From Raoultibacter massiliensis (GTDB lineage Bacteria > Actinomycetota > Coriobacteriia > Coriobacteriales > Eggerthellaceae): a stretch of DNA of 64,000 nt. The stretch is taken from positions 1,453,753 to 1,517,752 of the forward strand of contig NZ_LT962671.1 of assembly GCF_900199545.1 (NCBI RefSeq), read 5' to 3'. The notes under the pieces were generated by a model that was given only the letters and a program-made list of their open reading frames with translations, did not search any database and had not been told where the DNA came from. The position numbers were made by a program, and so were the translations under genes. Positions 33,417-42,619 of this stretch are shown here, one piece after another; the stretch's first letter is position 1; each line of letters starts with the position of its first letter.

Positions 33417-34340
33417 CTATTCCGGCAGGTTCGCAAGGCCCGCGCGCACGCTTTCGGCAGAGGCCCGCAAAGCCGCAAGCTCTTCGTCGGTCAGATCGAA
33501 CTCGACGATCTCCTCGACGCCGTTTTTGCCGAGACGGGTCGGGATGTTCATGTAGAGATCGTCGATGCCGTACTGGCCGTCGATGTAGGAGCACACGCTC
33601 ATGACCTCTTTGCTGTCGGTGAGGATCGCCTCGACCATCTTCGCGATCGATGCGCCCGGAGCATAGTAAGCCGAGCCGGTCTTGAGATGGGCCACAACCT
33701 CGGCGCCGCCCTTCACAGTACGCTCGACAACCGCCTCCACGTCGTCTTCGCTCATGAGCTCGGTGATGGGAGTGCCCTGAACCGTCGTGAAGCGAGGCCA
33801 GCACACCATGCCCTCACCGTGCGCGCCAAGCGCCCAGGCGACCACGTCTTCGGGCATGCAGCCGAGCTTCTCGCACACCGCGAACGACAAGCGCGACGAA
33901 TCGAGTACGCCGCCCATGCCCATGAGACGGTTGGTGGGCAGACCCGATTTCTTGTAAGCGAGATAGGTCATGACGTCGAGCGGGTTCGTCACGCAGATGT
34001 AGACGGCGTTCGGGGACGCCTCGAGGGCCGCATCGATGACCGACGACATGATGCCGGCGTTCACGCCGAGCAGATCCTCGCGCGTCATACCGGGCTTGCG
34101 TGCGATGCCGGCGGTGATGACCACTACGTCGGAATCCTTCGTCGCCTCGTAATCGTTCGTGCCGGTCACGTTCACCGTGAACTTCTCGACGCTGCGCATG
34201 TGCATCATATCGAGCGCCTTGCCCTGCGGCAGGCCCTCGGCGACGTCCACCAACACGACGTCTGCGAGATTCTTCGATGCGATGATGTGAGCCGCCGTCG
34301 CTCCGACGTTGCCCGCTCCAACAATGGTTACCTTGGCCAT
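33417..34340 (-). CDS. mdh: Malate dehydrogenase
   Basis: A 307-residue NAD-dependent lactate/malate dehydrogenase-type enzyme. ATG at 34340 follows GAGGAG by eight bases. The Rossmann loop is GAGNVGAT, the cofactor-adjacent acid is VLVDVAEG (NAD preference), the mobile-loop residues AGIARKPGMTRED contain the arginine that selects malate (PGMTR rather than PGETR), and the catalytic histidine lies in GAHGEGMV. The gene starts the mdh-fumA-fumB set, a clear C4 metabolic unit. Confidence 0.93.
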   Translation of the reverse strand: MAKVTIVGAGNVGATAAHIIASKNLADVVLVDVAEGLPQGKALDMMHMRSVEKFTVNVTGTNDYEATKDSDVVVITAGIARKPGMTREDLLGVNAGIMSSVIDAALEASPNAVYICVTNPLDVMTYLAYKKSGLPTNRLMGMGGVLDSSRLSFAVCEKLGCMPEDVVAWALGAHGEGMVCWPRFTTVQGTPITELMSEDDVEAVVERTVKGGAEVVAHLKTGSAYYAPGASIAKMVEAILTDSKEVMSVCSYIDGQYGIDDLYMNIPTRLGKNGVEEIVEFDLTDEELAALRASAESVRAGLANLPE

Positions 34341-34402
34341 GGATTTCGCTCCTCGTATTCCGTATCGCCCACGTCGCCTGAAGCCGTAAGCCCGACGACG
34401 AG

Positions 34403-34430
34403 AAAGGCGGAAGCCCGAGAGCATCCGCCT
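34403..34430 (-). terminator. Terminator after topA
   Basis: An 8-base-pair stem (34403-34410 with 34423-34430) and a 12-base loop lie 31 bases past the topA stop on the minus strand, followed by TCTCG. The stem is GC-rich, but the T-tract is weak. Confidence 0.45.
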
Positions 34431-34460
34431 TCCGGTTCTTGTCGATTGTAGATTGTACCG

Positions 34461-36947
34461 CTATTTCTTCTTCGCGGTGCTTTTCTTGGCGCCCTTTTTC
34501 GCCGAAGCGCCCTTTTTGGCGTCTTTATCCTGCTCTTTGCCCGGACAATCGAAGTTCGGACAGAGCTTCCACGGACCGCGGTTCGTGGTGACGATCACCA
34601 TCGGCGCGCCGCAGTGCTCGCACACTTCGTCGGTAGCGGTGAGCTTGCCGTATTGGGGCAGCGGGTAGCCGGTGTTGCACTCCTCGTAATTCTCGCAGCG
34701 GATGAAGCGCTTCAAAGTGCGCGGGTTCTTCTGCGCGATGAGCTTCGCGGTTTTGCCCTGGGCCTTGCACGTCGGGCACTCGCCCACCTCGACGTTTGGC
34801 TCATGATTGGTTTCGCAAGTCGGATCGATGCACACGATGCGCGGCTTCGAGCGAAACGCCGTCACCTTGATCTGGGGCATGCCGCACGTCGGACACGGTT
34901 CTTCGACCGATTCGACCTTGCCCTTGGGTACCGGGTAGGTGACGTCGCAATCGGGCCACCCCGAGCAGCCGATGAACATCGACCGCGTCTTCTGCGATGC
35001 GCGCAGCTGCAGGTCTTTGCCGCATTTCGGGCATTTGCCGATGAAGGCGTCCGCCGCAACCGCATCGGCGAGGGCCTCTTTGACCTCTTCCGAATGGGGA
35101 ATCAGCTCGCCGAGCTGATCGGCGAGAAGGTTGCGCGAGTTGGTGACGACCGTCTCCTTCGAGGTCGAGCCGGCGGCGATGTTGTCCATCTCGCTTTCCA
35201 GCTCGGCGGTCATTTCCGGATGCGTGATGTGCGGCGCGAACTTGTCAAGCGCATCGCACACGGCCATGCCGAGCTGTGAAGGCTCGATGGGATCGTTCAT
35301 GATGTACTTCACCGCATACAAGCGCTCGATGATCGAGTGGCGCGTCGATTTGGTGCCGAGGCCCAAGCGCTCCATCTCCTGGATGAGCTTGCCTTGGCTG
35401 TAACGCGCGGGTGGCTCGGTCTGCTTCTTAGTGCAGGTGGCGCCCCCGAAGGCGATCTGCTGCCCCTGCTCGAGCGCGGGCATCTGCTCGTCCTTTTTGA
35501 GGCCGTACGGATAGATGGCGCGAAAACCCTGTTTAACGAGCACGTCTCCGCGACCGATGAACGTCTCTCCCCCGACTTCGAGCGAAACCTTCGTGCCCTC
35601 GACGACCGCCGCTTCGGAAAGCGTTGCGAGAAAACGGCGGGCGATCAAGTTGTAAAGCTTGTATTCGGCGGCGGGCAAATCATCGGGCGTCGCCGAGTTC
35701 GTAGGATAGATGGGCGGATGGTCGGTGGTTTCCTTTTTGCCGCGCGTCGCCGTGAGCTTGTCTTTCGAAAGCAGCTCCCTGCAGTACGGGGCGTACGCGG
35801 GATTGCCGACGAGCCGCTGCACCGTCTCGGCCAGATCGAGCGAGGAGGGATACACCGTGTTGTCGACGCGGGGGTAGCTGATGTAGCCGTCCATGTACAG
35901 GCTTTCGGCGATGCGCATCGTGCGAGCGGGCGAGAGGCCCTCGGCCGATGCGGCGGCCATGAGCGAGGTCGTGTTGAACGGAACGGGCGGCGCAACCGTG
36001 CGTTTCTTCTTCTCGATGGATTCGACGGTCGCCTTCGTCTTGCCCTCGATGTGCGCCATGACGGCCTGAGCTTCCGATTCCACTTTGAAGCGGGCGGTCT
36101 CGTGCGGTGCCTCGAACGCATCGTCGACTTCGCCGAACGCCCCTTTGATGACCCAGTAGTCCTCGGGCACAAACGCAAGGCGTTCCCGTTCGCGAGCCAC
36201 GATGAGTGCAAGCGTGGGCGTTTGCACGCGGCCCGACGAGCGCACGTTGCCGTATCCAGCGAACTTCACGAGCGTGAGATAGCGCGTGAGAACCGCACCC
36301 CAAATCAGATCGATATCCTGACGAGATGCTCCCGCCGATGCAAGATCGGTGTCAAGCTCGACGAGGTTTTCGAACGCGTTGGTGATTTCCTCTTTGGTGA
36401 ACGCCGAATAGCGAGCGCGCGACACCGGGGCGTCCGGATTGACCTCCTGGATGCAGGAAAGCGCATCCGAACCGATGAGCTCGCCCTCGCGGTCGAAGTC
36501 GGTGGCGATCACGATGGAGTCCGCCTTCTTCGCAAGGTTTTTCAGGCTGCGGATGATTTCCTTTTCCTTGGGCAACTTCTCGATGGGCGCATATACCAGA
36601 TACGGCAGCGCCTCCATCTTCCACGCCTTGAGCTCGACGCCGTCTACCGTAAACGGTTTCTTCTTTTTGAAAGGGGGCTTCGGAAGCGTTGCCGGAATGG
36701 CGGCGGGCAAAACCTCGCCTTCCTCGGTCACGCCCTGCCATCCCTTGGATTTCTTATACACGAGCGACGGGGCGAAATCGGGTTCGAGAATGTGGCCGCG
36801 AAGACCGATCGTCACCCATTCCTCTCCGTCGAGATCGAACCGATAGACCGGCGTCGAATACACCTTATCGGCTTTGGGTTTGCTTGCGCCGAGCAGATCG
36901 GCGATTTTCTGAGCCGCGTCGTTCTTCTCCGTCACAACCAGTTTCAC
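34461..36947 (-). CDS. topA: DNA topoisomerase I (type IA) with C-terminal zinc ribbons
   Basis: An 828-residue enzyme that relaxes negative supercoils. GTG at 36947 follows AGGAGG. The TOPRIM domain starts VVTEKNDAAQKIA, with the acidic DFDREGE site. The catalytic tyrosine lies in YISYPRVDNTVYP, a pattern closer to archaeal topoisomerase I than to the YPRTDS of most bacterial TopA. Four C-terminal zinc ribbons (CPKC...CSGWPDC, CPTC, CPTC...CENYEEC, CEHC...CPNFDC) precede a Lys/Ala tail. The adjacent region up to 37379 is non-coding. Confidence 0.92.
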   Translation of the reverse strand: MKLVVTEKNDAAQKIADLLGASKPKADKVYSTPVYRFDLDGEEWVTIGLRGHILEPDFAPSLVYKKSKGWQGVTEEGEVLPAAIPATLPKPPFKKKKPFTVDGVELKAWKMEALPYLVYAPIEKLPKEKEIIRSLKNLAKKADSIVIATDFDREGELIGSDALSCIQEVNPDAPVSRARYSAFTKEEITNAFENLVELDTDLASAGASRQDIDLIWGAVLTRYLTLVKFAGYGNVRSSGRVQTPTLALIVARERERLAFVPEDYWVIKGAFGEVDDAFEAPHETARFKVESEAQAVMAHIEGKTKATVESIEKKKRTVAPPVPFNTTSLMAAASAEGLSPARTMRIAESLYMDGYISYPRVDNTVYPSSLDLAETVQRLVGNPAYAPYCRELLSKDKLTATRGKKETTDHPPIYPTNSATPDDLPAAEYKLYNLIARRFLATLSEAAVVEGTKVSLEVGGETFIGRGDVLVKQGFRAIYPYGLKKDEQMPALEQGQQIAFGGATCTKKQTEPPARYSQGKLIQEMERLGLGTKSTRHSIIERLYAVKYIMNDPIEPSQLGMAVCDALDKFAPHITHPEMTAELESEMDNIAAGSTSKETVVTNSRNLLADQLGELIPHSEEVKEALADAVAADAFIGKCPKCGKDLQLRASQKTRSMFIGCSGWPDCDVTYPVPKGKVESVEEPCPTCGMPQIKVTAFRSKPRIVCIDPTCETNHEPNVEVGECPTCKAQGKTAKLIAQKNPRTLKRFIRCENYEECNTGYPLPQYGKLTATDEVCEHCGAPMVIVTTNRGPWKLCPNFDCPGKEQDKDAKKGASAKKGAKKSTAKKK

Positions 36948-37379
36948 GCGGTTCCTCCTGTTCTTGCAGCCGGATACCGTCCGGCGCATAGTCGTCCACA
37001 CGATCCCCATGCGTTTATTTACGTGTGCGGGGTCAGATCGCTTCGACCCCCGACGCGCCGATTCCCCGCTTTTTCCGAGGACCGCGTCGGTCGAGCCAAA
37101 ACAGTTTGTTAGCATACACGATTTTCGACCCATGCAACAGCATTGTTTTTTATCGGGTAGTTTTGGTTAATCCGTAGAGATGTTGTCCGCACCCGTTGAA
37201 GATACGGCGCACATTTCATGAATCAGGCAGTTTTGGATTACTCTAGGGTAACGGGAAGCCGTCGACCTGCCAAACACAGCCAGAACGCATCCCGGAAAAC
37301 AGCAGTATCGACGACGCATACACGCACCACCGGCGGCACCCGTCATACATTGCAAGGCCGAACCCGAAAGGAGCACGCC
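36948..37379. other. Divergent intergenic region
   Basis: A 432-base region between topA (minus) and a small exported protein (plus). A possible minus-strand -10 (TATGCT) lies near 37110 with TTGCAT or TGTTGC upstream. The plus-strand gene has a clear ribosome site just before 37380. No further gene is apparent. Confidence 0.4.
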
Positions 37380-37868
37380 ATGAAAAAAGTCATCGTAGCC
37401 TTCACCGGCCTCATCGCGCTCCTCATCGCTGGAATCATCGTCATCATGTTCGTGCCCTCTATCGCAACCTCCGACGAGAACGACCCGATCGCCGGCATCA
37501 AAGCCGCAAGCATGAACGCGCTCATCGACGTAAGCGGGCTCAAGGACAAGGCGGCGAACGCCCTCCACGACAACCTCGACTCCATATCTGCGGCAACGGG
37601 CCTGAGCGAAGCCGACTGCGCGCAGATCGTCTACAGCCTCGATATCCAAAACTGGGAAGCCGCCGTGCTCCCGAACGCAGCCGAAGAAGCCGGCTCGCTG
37701 TCGGGCAGCTACGCGGGTATCGACGGCACCATCACGTACTACGACGACCCCGAATACATCACCGTCAACGCCTACGGCCAAAACGTCACCATGCGCATCC
37801 CCGAGTCGGCCCAGGCCTATCTCCCCTATCTCCAATACGCCGATCAGTACCTCGACCAGGCCGCATAA
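37380..37868 (+). CDS. Hypothetical membrane-anchored exported protein
   Basis: A 162-residue protein. ATG at 37380 follows AAAGGAG. It begins MKK with a hydrophobic segment (residues 3-26), then a mostly acidic extracellular domain with helical DNLDSISAATGLSEADC and a beta-rich C-terminus (GTITYYDDPEYITVNAYGQNVTM). No lipobox is seen, so the segment may be an uncleaved anchor or signal peptide. No family was recognised, and it has no operon partner. Confidence 0.65.
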   Translation: MKKVIVAFTGLIALLIAGIIVIMFVPSIATSDENDPIAGIKAASMNALIDVSGLKDKAANALHDNLDSISAATGLSEADCAQIVYSLDIQNWEAAVLPNAAEEAGSLSGSYAGIDGTITYYDDPEYITVNAYGQNVTMRIPESAQAYLPYLQYADQYLDQAA

Positions 37869-38279
37869 AGCCTAAGCGACGATCGGGCACCGGGGTTCTG
37901 CAGCCGAGCACCGAGAAACGCATTACACGAGGGCTCGTCGGCCGCACGTGGGGAACCGTATGTGCGAGGAACCACGTGTGCGAGGAACTGCATGTTAAAG
38001 GAACCGCGCGTTAACGGTCCCGCACGCGCGGGACCGCATGCTGCTGGGACCGCGATGGCTTTCCCTGCGAAAAACGCCGCCTGGATGGCGGTCAAGGCAA
38101 GCTTCTGTCGGCTCTGGCGCGTTCGATCGACGATTCCTCCGGCGTTTGCGCAGGTCGCGAATTTCACGACAGCCGTACAGGGTCCGAAAAACCGCAAAAC
38201 GGCCTCCAACACCTGCAGAAGCTTGCCTTGACCGCCATTTTGAGGTGCTTTTTCCGAATGGAACCTATTCAGTAGCAGA
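37869..38279. other. Intergenic region holding an inverted-repeat element
   Basis: No gene is supported between the exported protein and the ABC operon terminator. The first half is rich in short CGTG/CACG-type words and one GC hairpin (GGTCCCGC facing GCGGGACC at about 38014-38033). The second half is the inverted-repeat element listed separately. Confidence 0.45.
38085..38238. repeat. 23-bp perfect inverted repeat with a 108-base loop
   Basis: Arms at 38085-38107 and 38216-38238 are exact reverse complements over 23 bases; the match stops abruptly at both ends. The element lies entirely between genes. It resembles in design the 28-base pair of arms at 58373-58521. It could be a repeat family, a folded RNA or a regulatory structure; no transposase or target-site duplication is obvious. 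Confidence 0.75.
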
Positions 38280-38310
38280 AAACGCCGCCCGGAGCATGCG
38301 GGCGGCGTTT
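38280..38310 (-). terminator. Terminator candidate for the amino-acid ABC operon
   Basis: A 12-base-pair GC-rich stem (38280-38291 with 38299-38310) and a 7-base loop. On the minus strand the stem ends in TTTTC. It lies about 200 bases downstream of the last permease gene (stop at 38515), with no other minus-strand gene between. Confidence 0.6.
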
Positions 38311-38514
38311 GCGCAAGCGATAGAATCGCAGCCCTCGCCGTTCGAGCGCGCTCGCCATCGAAAGAGGCAAGCGTTTGACCGTTCGGGCGGGCGCGCCGTC
38401 GGGAAAAGCACGCGCCCGCCGAAAGCACCTGTTGCCGCACGGCCCATCGCATCGGCGGCGGCGACATCGATCGTCGCACACGACCGATGTCGCAACCGAA
38501 CCGGCAACGAAGCC

Positions 38515-39168
38515 CTAGCTCGTTCGCTCCTTCTTGATCTTGCGCTGGTAGGCGCGCACGATCTGGGAGAGCGTGAAGCATACGATGAAGTACAGCACCG
38601 CCATGATGCCGAAGATCGCGAAAATCTGCTCGGTCGAATTGTAGCTGTTCATGAGAATCATGCCGCGGCCCATAAGCTCCTGCACCGCCATAGCGCCCCA
38701 GAGGAAGCTTGTATCCTTGATCGTGGTCACGAACTGCGAAAGCAGCGCGGGAATCATGTTGCGCAGCGCCTGAGGCAAGATGATCGTCGCATACGTCTGA
38801 ACGATCGAGAAGCCCTGGCTCTTCGCCGCCTCGTACTGGCCGAACGGAACACTGGCCAAGCCGCCGCGAACGATTTCGGCCACGCTCGCACTCGTGAAGA
38901 GCGTGAACGCAAGCACGGCAGCACCGAGCGGCGGAAGCTGGGCTACGAAGAACGTGAACATGATCCACAGAAGCAGCGGCGTATTCTTGAATATCTCGAT
39001 GTAAACGGTCGCGATGGCCGAAAGCACGCGGTTGTTCGACGTGCGCATGATCGAGATGACCGTGCCGAGCACGATGGAGCACACGATGGCGATAGCCGAA
39101 ATAACGAGGGTCATGCCAAGGCCCTGCAGCAAGAATCGCATGTTAATCCAGGTAAAAAGCTCTGCCAT
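38515..39168 (-). CDS. Amino-acid ABC transporter permease
   Basis: A 217-residue permease of the polar-amino-acid (His/Glu/Gln/Arg) family, with about five membrane helices. The cytoplasmic EAA loop reads QYEAAKSQGFS...ILPQALRNMIP, which docks to the ATPase. It is two bases from the longer permease gene upstream, and both together should form the heteromeric channel. The substrate class is taken from the family; the precise amino acid is unknown. Confidence 0.9.
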   Translation of the reverse strand: MAELFTWINMRFLLQGLGMTLVISAIAIVCSIVLGTVISIMRTSNNRVLSAIATVYIEIFKNTPLLLWIMFTFFVAQLPPLGAAVLAFTLFTSASVAEIVRGGLASVPFGQYEAAKSQGFSIVQTYATIILPQALRNMIPALLSQFVTTIKDTSFLWGAMAVQELMGRGMILMNSYNSTEQIFAIFGIMAVLYFIVCFTLSQIVRAYQRKIKKERTS

Positions 39169-39170
39169 GG

Positions 39171-40793
39171 CTACTTCGCCTCCCCTCGTCCGTCGGTGTC
39201 TCGCGCAGCGGAACCGCCCTCGCCAGCGCTCCTGCCGCCCGCAGCGCCCCCAACGCCCGTCCGTTTGGCGAACGCATTCTCGGGATCGGTCCCCGAGGCG
39301 TCGATCGGCTCGACATCGCGCGCATTCTCCCCGTCACCCGATTCGGCAACACCGCTTTCGATCTCGCCGGCATCGCCGCCGAGGCTTTGATGGAGCTTCT
39401 CCAACGTCGCGATGTGATCCGCCAAAAACTCGTTATCGGCAAACGCCTCCTCGCCGAGAGCCGCCTCTTCGGCCGCTTTCTCCAAAGCAGCCTGCCCACC
39501 GGCGATTTTCGGCAGAGGACCCGAGTTCTCGACAGCCGCAGCGGCCTTCTTCACGGCCTCCTTCGCCTCGGACACCACCTGGGCGGCTTCCTGCTTGGCT
39601 GCATTCGCCCGTTCGGCAGCCTCCTGCGCAGCCCGCCTGCTCGCCTCGGCTCGCTCGACGGAAAGGGCGCCCTTCGTCATGCGCTCGGCAAGCACATCGG
39701 CCACTTCGGGGTTCTCCGCGGCCTCCTGCACGATCTTCTTCGCCAAAAGCTTGCGCTTGGCTCCCGTGCGGCCCGCTTTCGTACGCGTCTTCCTGCGCAC
39801 GCACGCCTCGTCGCCTGCACACTCGTCCTCGATCTGCTGTTGCAGCTCGCGGCCTATCTCGTCGGCGATCTCGGCGGCGCGGCGGCCGGTAAGCGGATAG
39901 GCGCGCCGTATCGAATCAGGGTCGCCCGGATCGACGATCACATGCAGCGGATGACGCGGGGAGGGCGCCACGACCGCCGGTGCGATATCCACGGTCTCGT
40001 GCATCGTCTGCACACCGGCGGCCAGACTGTCGGCCGCGGTATGGCCCGTGATGTCGTGCGAACCCGGTGTGACCTCGGTGGGATCGGTCGCCAGGTGCTC
40101 GGTCGCGTCTCCCGTGGTCACATGCTTATGCGAACGGGTGCGCCGCTCGAGGTACAGCGCCAAACGCGACAGAGGAAAGCAGATGATGAAGTACAGCACC
40201 GCTGCGATCAGATAGACCGGACCGTAATAGCTCGTGGATCCGGCAAACGAATTCGAGAAGTACATGATCTCGCCGCCGACGAAGAACGCGAGGATCGAGG
40301 TGTTTTTCACGAGGTTGGCGGCCTGCACTGCAAGGGGCGGCAGGATGATGCGCATGGCCTGGGGCAATATGATGACGAACATCGATTGCCAGTAGCTGAA
40401 ACCCTGGCTTTTCGCCGCTTCGAACTGGCCGCGATGGATAGACCCGATGCCGCTTCTCACGACCTCGGAAATATATCCGCCGTGGTAGATGCCGATGGCG
40501 AAAATGCCGATGTAGACGGTTTCCATGTTGATGCCTATGAGAGGCAGCAGCGCATAGAACACGAACGCCTGCAGAAGCAGCGGCACGTTTTGCACGACCT
40601 CCACGTAGATGCGCGTGATAGCGCGCAGAGGCGCGAAACGAGACACCGACAAAACGCCGAAGATCACTCCGAGCACAAGCGCGAGGATAAGCGCGAAAAA
40701 CGATATGAGCACCGTGGTTCCGAAAGCCGAAAGGATCTCCGGCCAACGGGCGAACAGCGCTTCCCATTTGAACGGTGCGAACGCATCAAGCAT
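39171..40793 (-). CDS. Amino-acid ABC transporter permease with a long cytoplasmic extension
   Basis: A 540-residue protein. ATG at 40793 follows GGGGG by 7 bases and overlaps the binding-protein stop by eight bases. Residues 1-215 are a normal polar-amino-acid permease with the EAA loop QFEAAKSQGFS...ILPQAMRIILP. The last 320 residues are unusual for the family: first a polar linker, then Ala/Glu/Lys-rich heptads (about 360-470) likely to form coiled coil, then a Gly/Ser/Asp-rich end. The extension is in frame with clean codon use, so it is not a sequencing artefact by inspection. Its role is unknown. Confidence 0.88.
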   Translation of the reverse strand: MLDAFAPFKWEALFARWPEILSAFGTTVLISFFALILALVLGVIFGVLSVSRFAPLRAITRIYVEVVQNVPLLLQAFVFYALLPLIGINMETVYIGIFAIGIYHGGYISEVVRSGIGSIHRGQFEAAKSQGFSYWQSMFVIILPQAMRIILPPLAVQAANLVKNTSILAFFVGGEIMYFSNSFAGSTSYYGPVYLIAAVLYFIICFPLSRLALYLERRTRSHKHVTTGDATEHLATDPTEVTPGSHDITGHTAADSLAAGVQTMHETVDIAPAVVAPSPRHPLHVIVDPGDPDSIRRAYPLTGRRAAEIADEIGRELQQQIEDECAGDEACVRRKTRTKAGRTGAKRKLLAKKIVQEAAENPEVADVLAERMTKGALSVERAEASRRAAQEAAERANAAKQEAAQVVSEAKEAVKKAAAAVENSGPLPKIAGGQAALEKAAEEAALGEEAFADNEFLADHIATLEKLHQSLGGDAGEIESGVAESGDGENARDVEPIDASGTDPENAFAKRTGVGGAAGGRSAGEGGSAARDTDGRGEAK

Positions 40794-41559
40794 CTTCGAG
40801 CCCCCATTTCTCTTCAAGGGAGGCCAGCGTACCGTCGTCCATCATGTTCTGCAGCGCTTCATCGATCTGGGCCGCAAGCTCGGTGTTGGTCTTCTTCGTT
40901 GCGATGCCGTATTCCTGGGGTGCGAACTGCGCATCGAGCAGCATCGTCGAATCGTCGAGGTATCCCATGAGGATCGAACGGTCGACAGAAAACGCATCGA
41001 CGCGACCCGTGACAAGCGCGATCTTGATCTCGGGATACGTGGCGTATTCGGCGAACTCCATGTGAATGCCGATCTCGTCGCCCGCTTGGGTGAGCTTGTC
41101 ACGCGTGGTCGCGCTCGAAGCGACGCCAACCGTTTTGCCGTCGAGGTCGGCCAGCTCGGCGATGCCCGCGCTCTTCTTCACGAGCACGCCGATGTGATCG
41201 GTGAAGTAGGGCTGCGAAAAGTTGTAGCTTTTCTTGCGGGCCTCCGTGATGGTGAAGGTCGCAAGCGTCGCATCGAGCGTGCCGTTGTCGAGCATGATGC
41301 CACGCGTGGTCACGTTGACTCCCGTTACCTCGAGCTTGTTCGGATCGCCCTTGATGCGGGCGGCAAGCTCGCGGGCGATATCGACTTCGAACCCTTCGAT
41401 ATTGCCCGATTCGGGGTTCTGGAATCCGAAGCCCGGCACGTCGATCTTCGTACCGACGCGCAGCACGTCGTCGCCGGCGCAACCCGCAAGGCTGCCGCCA
41501 AGGGCAACGGTTCCCGCGGCAAGCGCCGTGATGCGTATGAAATCTCTTCTGGTCAGCAT
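40786..41559 (-). CDS. Amino-acid ABC transporter substrate-binding lipoprotein
   Basis: A 257-residue periplasmic-binding-protein-type receptor. ATG at 41559 has AGGCGG upstream. The signal carries a twin-arginine-like TRRDFIR (residues 3-9) and a lipobox ending at C27 (LAGC), so it may be exported folded and lipid-anchored. The SBP_bac_3 pattern appears in GFEVDIARELAARIKG and DATLATFTITEARKKSYNFSQPYF. It captures a polar amino acid and hands it to the two permeases encoded next. Confidence 0.9.
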   Translation of the reverse strand: MLTRRDFIRITALAAGTVALGGSLAGCAGDDVLRVGTKIDVPGFGFQNPESGNIEGFEVDIARELAARIKGDPNKLEVTGVNVTTRGIMLDNGTLDATLATFTITEARKKSYNFSQPYFTDHIGVLVKKSAGIAELADLDGKTVGVASSATTRDKLTQAGDEIGIHMEFAEYATYPEIKIALVTGRVDAFSVDRSILMGYLDDSTMLLDAQFAPQEYGIATKKTNTELAAQIDEALQNMMDDGTLASLEEKWGLEDA

Positions 41560-41568
41560 GCGCACCGC

Positions 41569-42291
41569 CTAGAGAATCTTCGACAGGAAGCTCTGGATGC
41601 GTTCGTTGGAGGTCTCGTCGAATATGTGCGACGGAGTGCCCTGGTCGACCACCAACCCGTTTTCCATGAACACGACCTTGTCGGCCGCTTCGCGGGCAAG
41701 GCCCATCTCATGGGTGACCATGACGATGGTCATGTTGGTTTCGGCAAGCGATTTGATAACGTCGAGCACTTCCTGGACCATCTCGGGATCAAGCGCACTC
41801 GTCGGCTCGTCGAGCAACATGATTTTGGGGTGCATGTTGAGGGCGCGGGCAATGGCGACGCGCTGCTGCTGACCGCCCGAAAGCTGGTCGGGGTACTTAT
41901 CGACTTTGTCCGAAAGTCCCACGCGCTCAAGATAGGCGAGGCCGGTCTTTTCGGCTTCGGCCTTGTTCACCTTGAGAACCTTCACCGGTGCAAGCGTAAC
42001 GTTTTCGAGCACCGTCTTGTGGGGGTAGAGATTATAGCTCTGAAACACCATGGCGACCTCGCGGGCGAGCGCTCGAGAATTGACCTTTCGATCCGAAAGG
42101 TTCATGCCGTCGACGACGATCTCTCCCGAATCGGGGATTTCAAGAGCGTTGATGCAGCGTATGAGCACGCTCTTGCCCGACCCCGAAGGACCGATGATGA
42201 CGACTTTCTCCCCCTCTTCGACTTCAAGCGAAACGCCCTTAAGCGCTTCGACCTTGCCGAAGTTCTTCGTTATGTTGCGAACTGATATCAT
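41569..42291 (-). CDS. Amino-acid ABC transporter ATP-binding protein
   Basis: A 240-residue GlnQ-type ATPase. ATG at 42291 follows GGGAGC. The Walker A is GPSGSGKS (34-41), the signature is LSGGQQQR, the Walker B is IMLLDEPTSALDP and the switch histidine is in VTHEMG. It is the first gene of the operon ATPase, binding protein, long permease, short permease, which is a complete importer. Confidence 0.93.
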   Translation of the reverse strand: MISVRNITKNFGKVEALKGVSLEVEEGEKVVIIGPSGSGKSVLIRCINALEIPDSGEIVVDGMNLSDRKVNSRALAREVAMVFQSYNLYPHKTVLENVTLAPVKVLKVNKAEAEKTGLAYLERVGLSDKVDKYPDQLSGGQQQRVAIARALNMHPKIMLLDEPTSALDPEMVQEVLDVIKSLAETNMTIVMVTHEMGLAREAADKVVFMENGLVVDQGTPSHIFDETSNERIQSFLSKIL

Positions 42292-42619
42292 GTTTGCTCC
42301 CGTACACTCGTCCGACCGCGTTTCGGACGAAGGCCGCCGCGCAGGGCCGCTGCCCGCCTTCGAAACACGGCGCTCCCGCCCGAACAGCGAAAACGCATGG
42401 CCGTATTGTATCGCCAATGCAAAGCTCGTTTGGTAACGGGGGCTTGACGGTTGCATTTCTGTATCGGGACGTGCAAGGTCACGCCGCAAGAACGGGCCCG
42501 TTCGGCGGGCGGGCAGGCGGATGACGCTGCCCGCGAACCGTTCGGCGAATCGCCTGCGATACGGCCAGGAGATGCGGCACGGCACGCCCGCAAGCCGCTC
42601 GGCGCTTGATCCGACAGCG
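42292..42619. other. Intergenic region
   Basis: This 328-base stretch between the ABC operon and the diguanylate-cyclase-like gene holds no supported gene. It includes a 14-base palindrome (GAACGGGCCCGTTC, 42490-42503) without a T-run. The ABC operon promoter is probably here, but no clear -35/-10 pair stands out. Confidence 0.4.

Noticed and set aside
32472..34451. 659-codon open frame on the plus strand
   Set aside because: It runs antisense through fumarase and mdh, both of which have full family motifs and proper starts.
42490..42503. 14-base palindrome GAACGGGCCCGTTC
   Set aside because: No T-run, no second copy nearby and no clear promoter relation; likely chance in GC-rich DNA.
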